A stretch of 30,128 nt of DNA from Actinomycetota bacterium. GTDB taxonomy: Bacteria; Actinomycetota; Nitriliruptoria; Nitriliruptorales; JAHWKO01. Position 1 is the first letter of the stretch; every line of letters begins with the position of its first letter. Below are positions 18,444 through 25,302 of this stretch, one piece after another. Both the position numbers and the translations under genes were made by a program. The notes under the pieces are model-generated. The model searched no databases and was not told the origin of the DNA. It worked only from the letters and a program-made list of their open reading frames with translations. Location: assembly GCA_019347855.1 (NCBI GenBank), contig JAHWKO010000018.1, forward strand, positions 1 through 30,128. Direction: 5' to 3'.

Positions 18444-19009
18444 GCGGTCTGCCTCTCGTGGTCGGTGTCGGGCGTGTCGATGGTGACGAGCTCGTCGAAG
18501 AGCCGTCGGTAGTGCAGCATCGCCTGGCGCAGCTGTTCGGTGTCGCGGCCGTCGGACCCGCGGTGCTGCTCGACGAGTCGGTGGCCCTCGCGGTAGTGCT
18601 CCACCACGTCCGGGTGGTCGACCGACAGGTCGCTCGCGCGCTGGTCGAAGTCCTCGACCGGGTACCCGCGGTCGCGCATGACCTCCTTGATGAGGTCGTC
18701 GGCGTCGTGGATCGCGGACCCGGGGCGGTCGACGAACTCGGCCTGGATGTCACGCCACCTGGCGCGGTAGCGCTCGGCGTCGTCGCGGTCCAGCGGTCGG
18801 ATGTCGAACCGCTCGCGGCGCTCCTGCCGGTGCTCGAGCTCGTCCGCGGCATCGCGGCGCGAGTCGGAGCGGTCCTTCACCCGGTCGTACTCGGGACCGA
18901 ACCGGTCCTGCAACCGGCGGTGCCGCATCGCGTTGCGGATCGCCCAGGCGCCCAGCGCGATGACCGCGACCGCGGCGACGGCGATGATGATCAGTGTCGT
19001 GGTGTCCAT
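18440..19009 (-). CDS. Membrane-anchored conserved hypothetical protein, paralogue of the downstream gene
   Basis: A 189-residue protein with one N-terminal membrane helix (residues 5-27, TLIIIAVAAVAVIALGAWAI) followed by a highly charged cytoplasmic-looking linker rich in R/D/E (about 30-80). The conserved domain begins at RARWRDIQAEFVDRPGSAIHDADDL, written here as ARWRDIQAEFVDRPG then IHDADDLIKEVM, and continues through RGYPVEDFDQRASDLSVDH to QLRQAMLHYRRLFDELV. ATG at 19009 has GGAGGAG seven bases upstream. The function is unknown. The long 5' leader contains a tiny reading frame and competing stems, described separately. Confidence 0.82.
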   Translation of the reverse strand: MDTTTLIIIAVAAVAVIALGAWAIRNAMRHRRLQDRFGPEYDRVKDRSDSRRDAADELEHRQERRERFDIRPLDRDDAERYRARWRDIQAEFVDRPGSAIHDADDLIKEVMRDRGYPVEDFDQRASDLSVDHPDVVEHYREGHRLVEQHRGSDGRDTEQLRQAMLHYRRLFDELVTIDTPDTDHERQTA

Positions 19010-19031
19010 GCTCCCGCTCCTCCCCCGTCAG

Positions 19032-19135
19032 GGTCGGCCCCATCGTTCCGGACGACTTGGGGATGCGGTACGGCCGATGGGGCGGTGGGTTGGGGACGTC
19101 TTCCGATCAGCCGACCATCCGTACGTGGGCCGACC
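19032..19135 (-). promoter_or_regulatory. Structured leader with two mutually exclusive 9-bp stems
   Basis: Upstream of the 19009 start, GGTCGGCCC (19032-19040) is perfectly complementary to GGGCCGACC (19127-19135). The overlapping GCCCCATCG (19037-19045) is perfectly complementary to CGATGGGGC (19075-19083). The two pairings share bases 19037-19040, so only one can form at once. The contested segment ends about 8 bases before the Shine-Dalgarno sequence. This resembles attenuator-type leaders in layout, but GC-rich DNA yields such matches by chance more often than average DNA. Confidence 0.3.
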
Positions 19136-19148
19136 GGAGTAGGCGCAT
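19107..19148 (-). CDS. Possible 13-residue leader peptide
   Basis: ATG at 19148 on the minus strand follows GGGAGG with an 8-base spacer, which is a good ribosome binding site. The frame encodes MRLLRSAHVRMVG and stops at TGA (19107-19109), about 100 bases before the membrane-anchored hypothetical gene. Its codons include the segment 19127-19135 that can pair with the region next to that gene's Shine-Dalgarno sequence. No run of a single amino acid is present, so a classic amino-acid attenuator is not evident. Translation is unproven. Confidence 0.3.
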   Translation of the reverse strand: MRLLRSAHVRMVG

Positions 19149-19222
19149 CGTCCGTTCCTCCCGTTGAAGACGACACCGTCCGCAGTGCCGTCCACGAGGT
19201 CTACACGACCCCCCTGACCCCG

Positions 19223-19268
19223 GATCGTGGAGACCTGCGGCAACATCCTGCCGCAGGTGTTCACGATC
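19223..19268 (-). terminator. Strong compound hairpin after ethylmalonyl-CoA mutase
   Basis: GATCGTG (19223-19229) pairs with CACGATC (19262-19268), and ACCTGCGGCA (19233-19242) pairs with TGCCGCAGGT (19249-19258). This gives 17 bp in total with a 3x3 internal loop and a 6-base apical loop. It begins four bases after the mutase stop codon on the minus strand. There is no long T-run on either side. The position and stability make a terminator or 3'-end protector the likely role. Confidence 0.75.
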
Positions 19269-19272
19269 GCTA

Positions 19273-21255
19273 CTACCGCGTGGTGAGCTCGGCGACCTCG
19301 ACGAGGATCTTCGTGAGTTCGTAGTCCTTCGGGGTGAACACCGCGGCGACGCCGGCGTCCTTCAGGTCCTGGGCGTCGTCGGGTGGGATGATCCCGCCAG
19401 CGACGACCGGGACGTCCAGGCCCTCGGCCCTCAGGCCCTCGACGACGTCGGGGATCAGCGACAGGTGCGATCCCGACAGCACGGACAGCCCGACGATGTG
19501 CACGTCCTCGTCGACCGCGGTGCGCACGATCTGGGACGGGGTCAGGCGGATGCCCTCGTAGATGACCTCCATCCCGAGGTCGCGGGCGCGGACAGCGACC
19601 TGCTCCGCCCCGTTCGAGTGCCCATCGAGACCGGGCTTGCCGACGAGGATCCGCAGCTTGCGCCCCAGCCGCTCCTCGACCGCCTGGACGCGTTCACGCG
19701 CCTGCTCCAGCTCGGATGCCAGCGGCCCCCCCTCGGCGGTGGTCCGGGACGACACCCCCGTCGGGGCGCGGTACTCGCCGAAGACCTCGCGCAGGACGCC
19801 CGCCCACTCCCCGGTCGTGACGCCGGCCTTCGCCGCGTCGATCGACGGGGGGACCAGGTCGGCGCCGTTCTCGGCGGCGGCGCGCAGCGCCTCCAGCGCC
19901 TCCTTCACCGCCGTGTCGTCACGCTGCTCGCGCCACGCCTCGAGCCGTTCGATCTGCTCGGTGTCTGCGGTGTCGGGGACCTTGAGGATCCCGTCATGAG
20001 CTCCCTCGAGGAGGGGCGACGGCTCGTGCTCCGTGTAGTCGTTCACCCCCACGACGGTCTGGTCGCCGGACTCGATCCGGCGGATCCGCTCGGCGTTGGA
20101 CCTGACCAGCTCGGTCTTCATGTAGTCGACCGCCTCGACCGCCCCGCCCATGTCGAGGATCCCGTTCAGCTCCTCCCAGGCGGCCTCGGCGATCTCCTCG
20201 GTGAGCGATCCCATGACCTCGGAGCCGTTGAACAGGTCCGGGTACTCGAGCAGGTCGGTCTCGTAGGCGAGGATCTGCTGCAGGCGCAGCGACCACTGCT
20301 GGTCCCACGGGCGGGGCAGCGACAGGGCCTCGTTCCAGGTCGGGAGCTGCAGCGCCCGGCAGCGGGCGTTGCGGGACAGGGTCACGCCCAGCGCCTCGAT
20401 GAGGATCCGCCAGGCGTTGTTCTCCGGCTGGCGTTCGGTCAGACCCAGCGAGTTGACCTGCACGCCGTAGCGGAACCGACGCATCTTGTCGTCCTCGACC
20501 CCGTACCGCTCGCGGGTGATCCGGTCCCAGAGCTCGACGAAGGCGCGGGTCTTGGCGACCTCCTCGACGAACCGGATACCGGCGTTGAGGAACCACGAGA
20601 TCCGCCCCACCACCTGCGGGAAGTCCTCGGCCGGGACGTTGCCACGTTCCTTCACCGTGTCGAGCACCGCGCAGGCGTTGGCCAGCGCGAACGCGACCTC
20701 CTGCACCGGGGTGGCCCCGGCCTCCTGGAGGTGGTAGCTGCAGATGTTCAGCGGGTTCCACGAGGGATGGTGGGCGACCGTGTGCTCGACCATCTCGGCC
20801 GTGAGCCGCATCGACGGCCCCGGCGGGAAGATGTAGGTCCCGCGGGACAGGTACTCCTTCAGGATGTCGTTCTGCGTCGTCCCGCGGAGCTCTGCCAGGT
20901 CCGCGTCCTGCTCCTCGGCGACCGCGACGTACAGCGCGAACAGCCACATCGCCGTCGCGTTGATCGTCATCGACGTGTTCATCTTCTCGAGGGGGATCTC
21001 GTGGAAGAGCGTGCGCATGTCGTCGATCGACGAGATCGGCACCCCGACCTTGCCGACCTCGCCCTTGGCGAGCTCGTGGTCGGAGTCGTAGCCGGTCTGG
21101 GTGGGCAGGTCGAAGGCGACGGACAGGCCGGTCTGTCCCTTGGCGAGGTTGCTGCGGTACAGCTCGTTCGAGGCCTCGGCGGACGAGTGCCCCGAGTAGG
21201 TCCGCATGATCCAGGGACGGGACCTCTCGCGGCGCGGAGGACGTCGCTCGGACAC
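19273..21255 (-). CDS. ecm: Ethylmalonyl-CoA mutase (MeaA-type, B12-dependent)
   Basis: A 660-residue single-chain adenosylcobalamin mutase that converts ethylmalonyl-CoA to methylsuccinyl-CoA in the ethylmalonyl-CoA pathway. The N-terminus RPWIMRTYSGHSSAEASNEL, the barrel motifs KGQTGLSVAFDLPTQTGYDS and MNTSMTINATAMW, and CSYHLQEAGATPVQE match the MeaA/Ecm branch rather than methylmalonyl-CoA mutase. The C-terminal cobalamin-binding domain (about 528-655) has the base-off motif KPGLDGHSNG, with the lower-ligand histidine, then GLSVLSGSHL and VVAGGIIPPDD. GTG at 21255 is preceded by AGGGGG six bases upstream; the frame is open beyond it but lacks conservation. Crotonyl-CoA carboxylase/reductase, its usual partner, is not in this window. 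It could alternatively serve butyrate/valine-derived acyl-CoA metabolism as proposed for streptomycete MeaA. Confidence 0.9.
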   Translation of the reverse strand: MSERRPPRRERSRPWIMRTYSGHSSAEASNELYRSNLAKGQTGLSVAFDLPTQTGYDSDHELAKGEVGKVGVPISSIDDMRTLFHEIPLEKMNTSMTINATAMWLFALYVAVAEEQDADLAELRGTTQNDILKEYLSRGTYIFPPGPSMRLTAEMVEHTVAHHPSWNPLNICSYHLQEAGATPVQEVAFALANACAVLDTVKERGNVPAEDFPQVVGRISWFLNAGIRFVEEVAKTRAFVELWDRITRERYGVEDDKMRRFRYGVQVNSLGLTERQPENNAWRILIEALGVTLSRNARCRALQLPTWNEALSLPRPWDQQWSLRLQQILAYETDLLEYPDLFNGSEVMGSLTEEIAEAAWEELNGILDMGGAVEAVDYMKTELVRSNAERIRRIESGDQTVVGVNDYTEHEPSPLLEGAHDGILKVPDTADTEQIERLEAWREQRDDTAVKEALEALRAAAENGADLVPPSIDAAKAGVTTGEWAGVLREVFGEYRAPTGVSSRTTAEGGPLASELEQARERVQAVEERLGRKLRILVGKPGLDGHSNGAEQVAVRARDLGMEVIYEGIRLTPSQIVRTAVDEDVHIVGLSVLSGSHLSLIPDVVEGLRAEGLDVPVVAGGIIPPDDAQDLKDAGVAAVFTPKDYELTKILVEVAELTTR

Positions 21256-21342
21256 GGCCAACCCCCTGTCAACGTGGTGTGCGCACAACGAGCGTAACCC
21301 GGTTGATAGGCAGGGTCCGACGGGGGTACCGTCGAACCGTTC

Positions 21343-21366
21343 GTTACGAGTCCCTAGGCTCGTTAC
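21343..21366. promoter_or_regulatory. Repeated CGTTAC / TAGGCT element in the mutase-peptidase divergent spacer
   Basis: The 209-bp spacer between the mutase start and the M23 peptidase start contains GTTACGAG (21343-21350) and CTCGTTAC (21359-21366), an imperfect dyad with one mismatch. They flank CCTAGG, and TAGGCT (21355-21360) fits the TANNNT -10 pattern for the peptidase gene. A 6-bp stem, CGACGG and CCGTCG around 21318-21334, lies just upstream. This could be an operator/promoter region for either gene. A recognisable riboswitch was looked for and not seen. Confidence 0.25.
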
Positions 21367-21464
21367 CTGCGATAGAGCCACCCACAGTTGTTCACGGGGC
21401 CCGGGTGCGCACCTGACAGTCGGTGTCTGCCGCGGCGAGAACCGATCCCACACCTCGGAGGCGT

Positions 21465-22484
21465 ATGCGCACGTCCGAGCAGCAACCACGCGCCCGGCTG
21501 GTCCGGGCCGCGTTGGTGACCCTGCTCGCGGCGACCCTGCTGCTGCCGCAGGCCGTGTCCGCCCAGGACCTCGAATCGGCCGAGCAGCGCAGGGACGAGC
21601 TCCAGGCCAGGATCGCCCAGACCTCCGACCACCTCGAGTCGCTGGAGCAGCGCATCGCGTTGACCCAGGAGGAGCTGGCGGCCCTCGAGACCCGCGCCGC
21701 CGAGCTCGAGGCCCAGGCCGCCGAGGCCGGCGAGGCCCTGCAGGTGCTGGCCCGCAAGAACTTCATGCGCGGCGAGATGTCGACCTTCGAGTCGCTGCTC
21801 ACCTCCGACGGGCCGCAACGGGCGCTGGAACGGGCCCGGATGCTGAGCGCCCTGTCGCGCAACGACCTCGCCGCGCTGCAGAGCTCCACCGCGCTGCGGG
21901 TCCAGATCGACCAGAACCGGGCGCTGATGGAGTCCAAGGCCCAGGAGCTCGCCGAGCTCGAGGCCCAGGTCGAGCAGCAGGTCGCCCAGCTGAACCAGGA
22001 GTTCTCGCACGCCCAGGCGATCTACCAGGAGCTCAAGACCCGCAAGGACCGTCAGACCCAGATCTCGCGTGGAGCGCAGAACGGCACCTACGCGTGCATC
22101 TTCCAGGGCGCCTACCACTTCCGGAACACGTGGGGCGCGCCCCGGTCGGGCGGCCGCAGCCACAAGGGCACCGACGTGATGGCCCCGTACGGGGCGAACG
22201 TCTACGCGTTCACGAACGGCCGGGTCCAGCGCATCAGCAGCTCCGGTCTCGGTGGCCTCGGCCTGTACCTCTGGGGTGACGACGGCATCCAGTACTACTA
22301 CGCCCACCTCAAGGGCATCGCCCCCGGCGTCTACGCCGGCAAGCGCGTCGAAGCGGGCCAGCTCGTCGCGTACAACGGCGCCACCGGCAACGCCTCGATG
22401 AGCGCCCCGCACGTGCACTTCGAGGTCCACCCCGGCGGCGGTGGCGCGGTGAACCCGTACCACTGGCTCACCCCGGTCTGTTGA
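21465..22484 (+). CDS. Secreted M23 (LytM) peptidase with coiled-coil stalk
   Basis: A 339-residue exported protein. A basic N-terminus and hydrophobic stretch form a signal peptide ending VSAQ near residue 33. Residues 35-210 are a long coiled coil rich in Leu, Glu and Gln (for example LEQRIALTQEELAALETRA), as in EnvC/NlpD- and PcsB-like regulators of wall cleavage. The C-terminal LytM domain has zinc-ligand motifs HKGTD (His233, Asp237) and HVHFEV (His316, His318), so it appears catalytically competent rather than degenerate. The expected role is peptidoglycan endopeptidase in growth or division. ATG at 21465 is preceded by GGAGG at 21457-21461, only 3 bases away, which is a short spacing; an upstream in-frame GTG at 21423 would lengthen the signal region unnaturally. 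Confidence 0.9.
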   Translation: MRTSEQQPRARLVRAALVTLLAATLLLPQAVSAQDLESAEQRRDELQARIAQTSDHLESLEQRIALTQEELAALETRAAELEAQAAEAGEALQVLARKNFMRGEMSTFESLLTSDGPQRALERARMLSALSRNDLAALQSSTALRVQIDQNRALMESKAQELAELEAQVEQQVAQLNQEFSHAQAIYQELKTRKDRQTQISRGAQNGTYACIFQGAYHFRNTWGAPRSGGRSHKGTDVMAPYGANVYAFTNGRVQRISSSGLGGLGLYLWGDDGIQYYYAHLKGIAPGVYAGKRVEAGQLVAYNGATGNASMSAPHVHFEVHPGGGGAVNPYHWLTPVC

Positions 22485-22509
22485 CGCCCGCCCGTCCGAC
22501 GCTGATCCG

Positions 22510-23313
22510 TTGACGGAGCCGCTCTCCGAGTTCGACGCCGACACCTCCGTCACGCGTGCCGGGAACGGGCGCTACCGCGGTGAGGTCTCACCCCGCTGGG
22601 AGGTGTTCGGCGGGGCGCCCAACGGCGGCTACCTCGTGAGCCTCGGGATGTCCGCACTGCAGGCCGAGCTCGACCGCCCCGACCCCGCCACCGTCACCGC
22701 CCAGTTCCTCGCCCCGTGCGAGGTCGGACCGGTCGACATCGAGGTCGAGGTCCTGCGCGCCGGGCGTCGCATCGGCACGGCGGTCGCGCGCCTCATCCAG
22801 GACGGCGAGGAACGGCTCCGCGTCACCGGCATGCTGACCGACCTCACGCGCGCCTCGGGACTCACCGTCGAGACCGGGGCACCACCCGAGCTGCCTCCGG
22901 TCGACGAGTGCCTCGCGCCGCCACCGGACATGGACCTGCCGGCGGTGATCCGGCGGTTCGACGTCCGGCTCGATCCGTCGACCGCCGGTTGGGCCGTGGG
23001 CCAGCCGTCGGGGGCCGCCCGCATGGCGGGCTGGATCCGGTTCGCCGACGGACGCGCGCCCGACACGCGGTCGCTCACCACGTTCGCGGACGCTCTGCCG
23101 CCCGTCGCGTTCAACGTCATGGACGAGCTCGGCTGGGTGCCGACGCTCGAGCTGACCGTCCACGCTCGCCGGCGCCCCGCCGACGGCTGGCTGCGCACCG
23201 CCTTCTGGAGCCGCCACGTGGTCGAGGGCTACCACGAGGAGGACGGCGAGATCTGGGACGCCTCGGACCGGTTGGTCGCGATCAGCAGGCAGCTCGCGCT
23301 GGTGCGGACGTGA
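22510..23313 (+). CDS. Acyl-CoA thioesterase-like (double HotDog) protein
   Basis: A 267-residue protein of the TesB-like/4HBT_3 group. The N-terminal half has GGAPNGGYLVSLGMSAL (about 36-52), the usual start of the first HotDog helix, followed by TAQFLAPCEVGPVDIEVEVLR. The second half has GWIRFADG, SLTTFADALPPVAFN, PTLELTVHARRRP and YHEEDGEIWDASDRLVAISRQLA, matching the second HotDog domain. The likely reaction is hydrolysis of an acyl-CoA; the chain length is unknown. TTG at 22510 is the start by exclusion: the frame has a stop at 22450 and no ATG or GTG before the conserved region. It starts 25 bases after the peptidase stop and overlaps the next gene by four bases, so it is coupled to the small membrane protein. 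Confidence 0.78.
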   Translation: MTEPLSEFDADTSVTRAGNGRYRGEVSPRWEVFGGAPNGGYLVSLGMSALQAELDRPDPATVTAQFLAPCEVGPVDIEVEVLRAGRRIGTAVARLIQDGEERLRVTGMLTDLTRASGLTVETGAPPELPPVDECLAPPPDMDLPAVIRRFDVRLDPSTAGWAVGQPSGAARMAGWIRFADGRAPDTRSLTTFADALPPVAFNVMDELGWVPTLELTVHARRRPADGWLRTAFWSRHVVEGYHEEDGEIWDASDRLVAISRQLALVRT

Positions 23314-23762
23314 CGCAGGGGCCCGCCGCGCTCGTGGCGGTCCTGGTCGGGGTGTTCGTCGCCGGCCAGGCGGTGCTCCTCGGCGTGCTCGAGCGGCAGC
23401 AGAGCGCCCTCACCGCGGCCACCTGGGTCTACACGAGCGGGGCGCTGATCGGGTTGGTCGCCCTGGCGGTCACCCGGGTCGGGTGGGGCTGGCGCGGAGG
23501 CGGCCTCGTCGGGTGGGCACTGCTCGCGGGCGCCATGGGCCTCGGCATCGTCGCGGGGATCGCCGCCGTCGTCGGACCGCTCGGGCTCGGCACGACCCTC
23601 GTCATCATCACGGGGACCCAGCTCGTGTTCGGGCTCGGCCTCGATGCCTACGGGATCGGTGGTGGCCAGGTGATCCCGCTGACGGTCCCTCGGGTCATCG
23701 GGGCGGTGATGGTGATCGCCGGGGCGGCGCTGATGTTCCTACGCACCCCGCCGACGTCCTGA
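23310..23762 (+). CDS. YdcZ-type (DUF606) small membrane protein, DMT superfamily
   Basis: A 150-residue, almost entirely hydrophobic protein with four or five predicted membrane helices. The pattern FVAGQAVLLGVLERQQSALT near the start, GLGIVAGIAAVVGPLGLGTT in the middle, and TGTQLVFGLGLDAYG followed by VPRVIGAVMVIAGAALMF at the end resembles the YdcZ family of the drug/metabolite transporter superfamily. Members are half the size of EamA transporters. The substrate is unknown. GTG at 23310 overlaps the thioesterase TGA by four bases. It is convergent with the O-methyltransferase. Confidence 0.7.
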   Translation: MTQGPAALVAVLVGVFVAGQAVLLGVLERQQSALTAATWVYTSGALIGLVALAVTRVGWGWRGGGLVGWALLAGAMGLGIVAGIAAVVGPLGLGTTLVIITGTQLVFGLGLDAYGIGGGQVIPLTVPRVIGAVMVIAGAALMFLRTPPTS

Positions 23763-23790
23763 CCGCTCGTCATCCGCGAGGGGCGGGTCA
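23760..23790. terminator. Possible hairpin between convergent YdcZ-like and O-methyltransferase genes
   Basis: In the 25-bp spacer, CCGCTCG can pair with CGAGGGGCGG through CTCG/CGAG and CCGC/GCGG with a two-base bulge, just between the two stop codons. A shared terminator is plausible from position. The stem is short and bulged, so support is weak. Confidence 0.25.
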
Positions 23791-24459
23791 GCCCACGCGG
23801 AGCGCGATGAGGACCCCGTCCCGGACGGGGACGATCGTCGAGACGTACCGCGGGTCCTCGAACACCGCGTGGTTGTGCTCCCGGATGCCCTCGGTCCAGC
23901 CGGGGTGATCCGGGGTGGGCTCCCCGGTCGCGGCCCGCCCGTACCACAGGACGTTGTCGGCGAGGTAGAGGCCGCCCACCCGGATCCGCTCGGCGGCGTT
24001 GCGCCAGTGCTCCGGGTAGCGGGGCTTGTCCGCGTCGCACAGGATCACGTCGAAGTCGCCGTCCACCTCGGCGAGGACCTCGGACCCCTCACCCACGTGG
24101 AAGGTCACGCGGTCCCAGGCGGCGGCGTGCGTCAGCAGCTCCTCGGCCTTCTCGGCGTTCTCGGGGTCCTGGTCGGTGCAGTGGATCTCGCCGTCCTCAC
24201 CGACGGCGCGCGCGAACCAGTACGCGGAGTACCCGAACCCCGAGCCGATCTCGAACACCCGCCGCGCCCCGACCGCCCGGGCTTGCTGCTCGAGTAGCCG
24301 CCCCACGGTGCGGCCCACGATCGGGAACTCGATCCGCAGCGCGTGCTGCTCCATCTCGTCCAGCACAGGATGGTCGTGGTCGAGTTGCGATAAGCCGTCC
24401 AGGTAGCGATCGACCGTCTCGTCGAGGATGCCGTTGGCCACGGGGTTCTCCTGACCCAT
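23788..24459 (-). CDS. Class I SAM-dependent O-methyltransferase (caffeoyl-CoA OMT-like)
   Basis: A 223-residue methyltransferase, the usual length of the cation-dependent OMT family. The SAM-binding motif I is VFEIGSGFGYSAYWFA at residues 68-83. Motif II region IHCTDQDPENAEKAEELL and the metal/catalytic segment FDVILCDADKPRYPEHW follow, then GGLYLADNVLWYG. The acceptor is unknown; bacterial members methylate small catechols and some act on other hydroxylated metabolites. ATG at 24459 encodes MGQENPVANGILD, with GAGG seven bases upstream. It is divergent from the NYN-domain gene across 74 bp, which holds TAGGCT (24476-24481), a possible -10 for the rightward gene. Confidence 0.88.
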   Translation of the reverse strand: MGQENPVANGILDETVDRYLDGLSQLDHDHPVLDEMEQHALRIEFPIVGRTVGRLLEQQARAVGARRVFEIGSGFGYSAYWFARAVGEDGEIHCTDQDPENAEKAEELLTHAAAWDRVTFHVGEGSEVLAEVDGDFDVILCDADKPRYPEHWRNAAERIRVGGLYLADNVLWYGRAATGEPTPDHPGWTEGIREHNHAVFEDPRYVSTIVPVRDGVLIALRVG

Positions 24460-24533
24460 CAGGGAGCCTCGAGCCTAGGCTGGGGGCGTTGCCGCGCAGC
24501 CGCGCGGGTATGTCCGAAGTGAGGAGCACGACG

Positions 24534-25136
24534 ATGGGCCGGCACCTGCTGGTGTGGGACGCACCGAACATCGATATGACCGTCGCGAACATCATCGACG
24601 ACAAGCCGACCGCGAAGGAACGACCCGACCTCGCCGTACTCGGGCGGTGGCTCGTCGACCGCGCGGATCCCGGCGACGCCGTCGAGGCCTGTGTGTTCAT
24701 CAACGTCGCCCCGCACGTGGCCGGGCCGATGCGTGGCTGGGTCCTGTGGTTGCTGGAGGAGGGCTTCCGGGTCTTCGCGAAGCCCAAGTCCGGGGACAGC
24801 GACGTCGACGACGACATGCTGGCCCACATCGACCTCCGGCTGGGGGAGGACGACCTCGAGGCGGTGTACGTCGGCTCGAACGACGCCCGCAACTTCCTGG
24901 AACCGCTGGAGGTCCTAGCCGGCGGCGGCCTGGACGTGTCGGTCCTGGCGTTCGCCGAGTACGCCAGCGGGCTGTCGACGAGCTCCTCGATACGGTTCGT
25001 GGACCTCGAGGACATCCACGGCCTGTTCAGTGAGCCGCTGCCGCGGATCAACCTCGAGATCCTGCCCGACGAAGGCCGCTGGTTCGAGCCGACCGGCACG
25101 CTCGGCGGCGACCGCGGGATCCAGGAGGCCGTCTAG
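24534..25136 (+). CDS. NYN domain protein (PIN-like nuclease fold)
   Basis: A 200-residue protein of an actinobacterial NYN family. The start MGRHLLVWDAPNIDM carries the first conserved acidic residue of the NYN/PIN fold. VEACVFINVAPHVA is the second strand. FAKPKSGDSDVDDDMLAHID has the central acidic cluster, and LEAVYVGSNDARNFLEPLEVL the fourth conserved position (SND). Such acidic tetrads bind a divalent metal and are expected to cut RNA; the precise target is unknown. ATG at 24534 has GAGGAG (24521-24526) seven bases upstream. An in-frame ATG at 24510 lacks a ribosome binding site. The C-terminal 35 residues (INLEILPDEGRWFEPTG) are outside the fold. Confidence 0.82.
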   Translation: MGRHLLVWDAPNIDMTVANIIDDKPTAKERPDLAVLGRWLVDRADPGDAVEACVFINVAPHVAGPMRGWVLWLLEEGFRVFAKPKSGDSDVDDDMLAHIDLRLGEDDLEAVYVGSNDARNFLEPLEVLAGGGLDVSVLAFAEYASGLSTSSSIRFVDLEDIHGLFSEPLPRINLEILPDEGRWFEPTGTLGGDRGIQEAV

Positions 25137-25216
25137 GCCGCGTTCCACTGAAGAAGGGCGGCCGACCTGCCGACATGTAGGTTCGCACGACCGGACAACG
25201 TGGAGGCCGTGGCGCC

Positions 25217-25240
25217 GTCACGAGGTCGCCCTCGCGTGAC
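25217..25240. terminator. Possible hairpin after the NYN gene
   Basis: GTCACG (25217-25222) pairs with CGTGAC (25235-25240), and AGG/CCT can extend the stem with a two-base bulge. It lies 80 bases past the NYN gene stop and before a relatively AT-rich patch (25247-25276) that probably holds the promoter of the amidase gene. There is no T-run. Confidence 0.3.
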
Positions 25241-25302
25241 AGGTGTGGTTGGAGTACTGTTCTGTTACTGGAGTTGCTCGTGAGCTTGGGGGAGTCTCGA
25301 CC

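Noticed and set aside
19028..19264. 78-codon minus-strand frame upstream of the membrane-anchored hypothetical gene
   Set aside because: Its start lies inside the mutase terminator hairpin and no family pattern is visible. The better-supported small frame there is the 13-codon one.
21256..21464. Possible riboswitch ahead of the M23 peptidase gene (c-di-AMP riboswitches often precede such genes in actinobacteria)
   Set aside because: The conserved core sequences expected for the ydaO class were not recognised. A covariance-model search would settle it.
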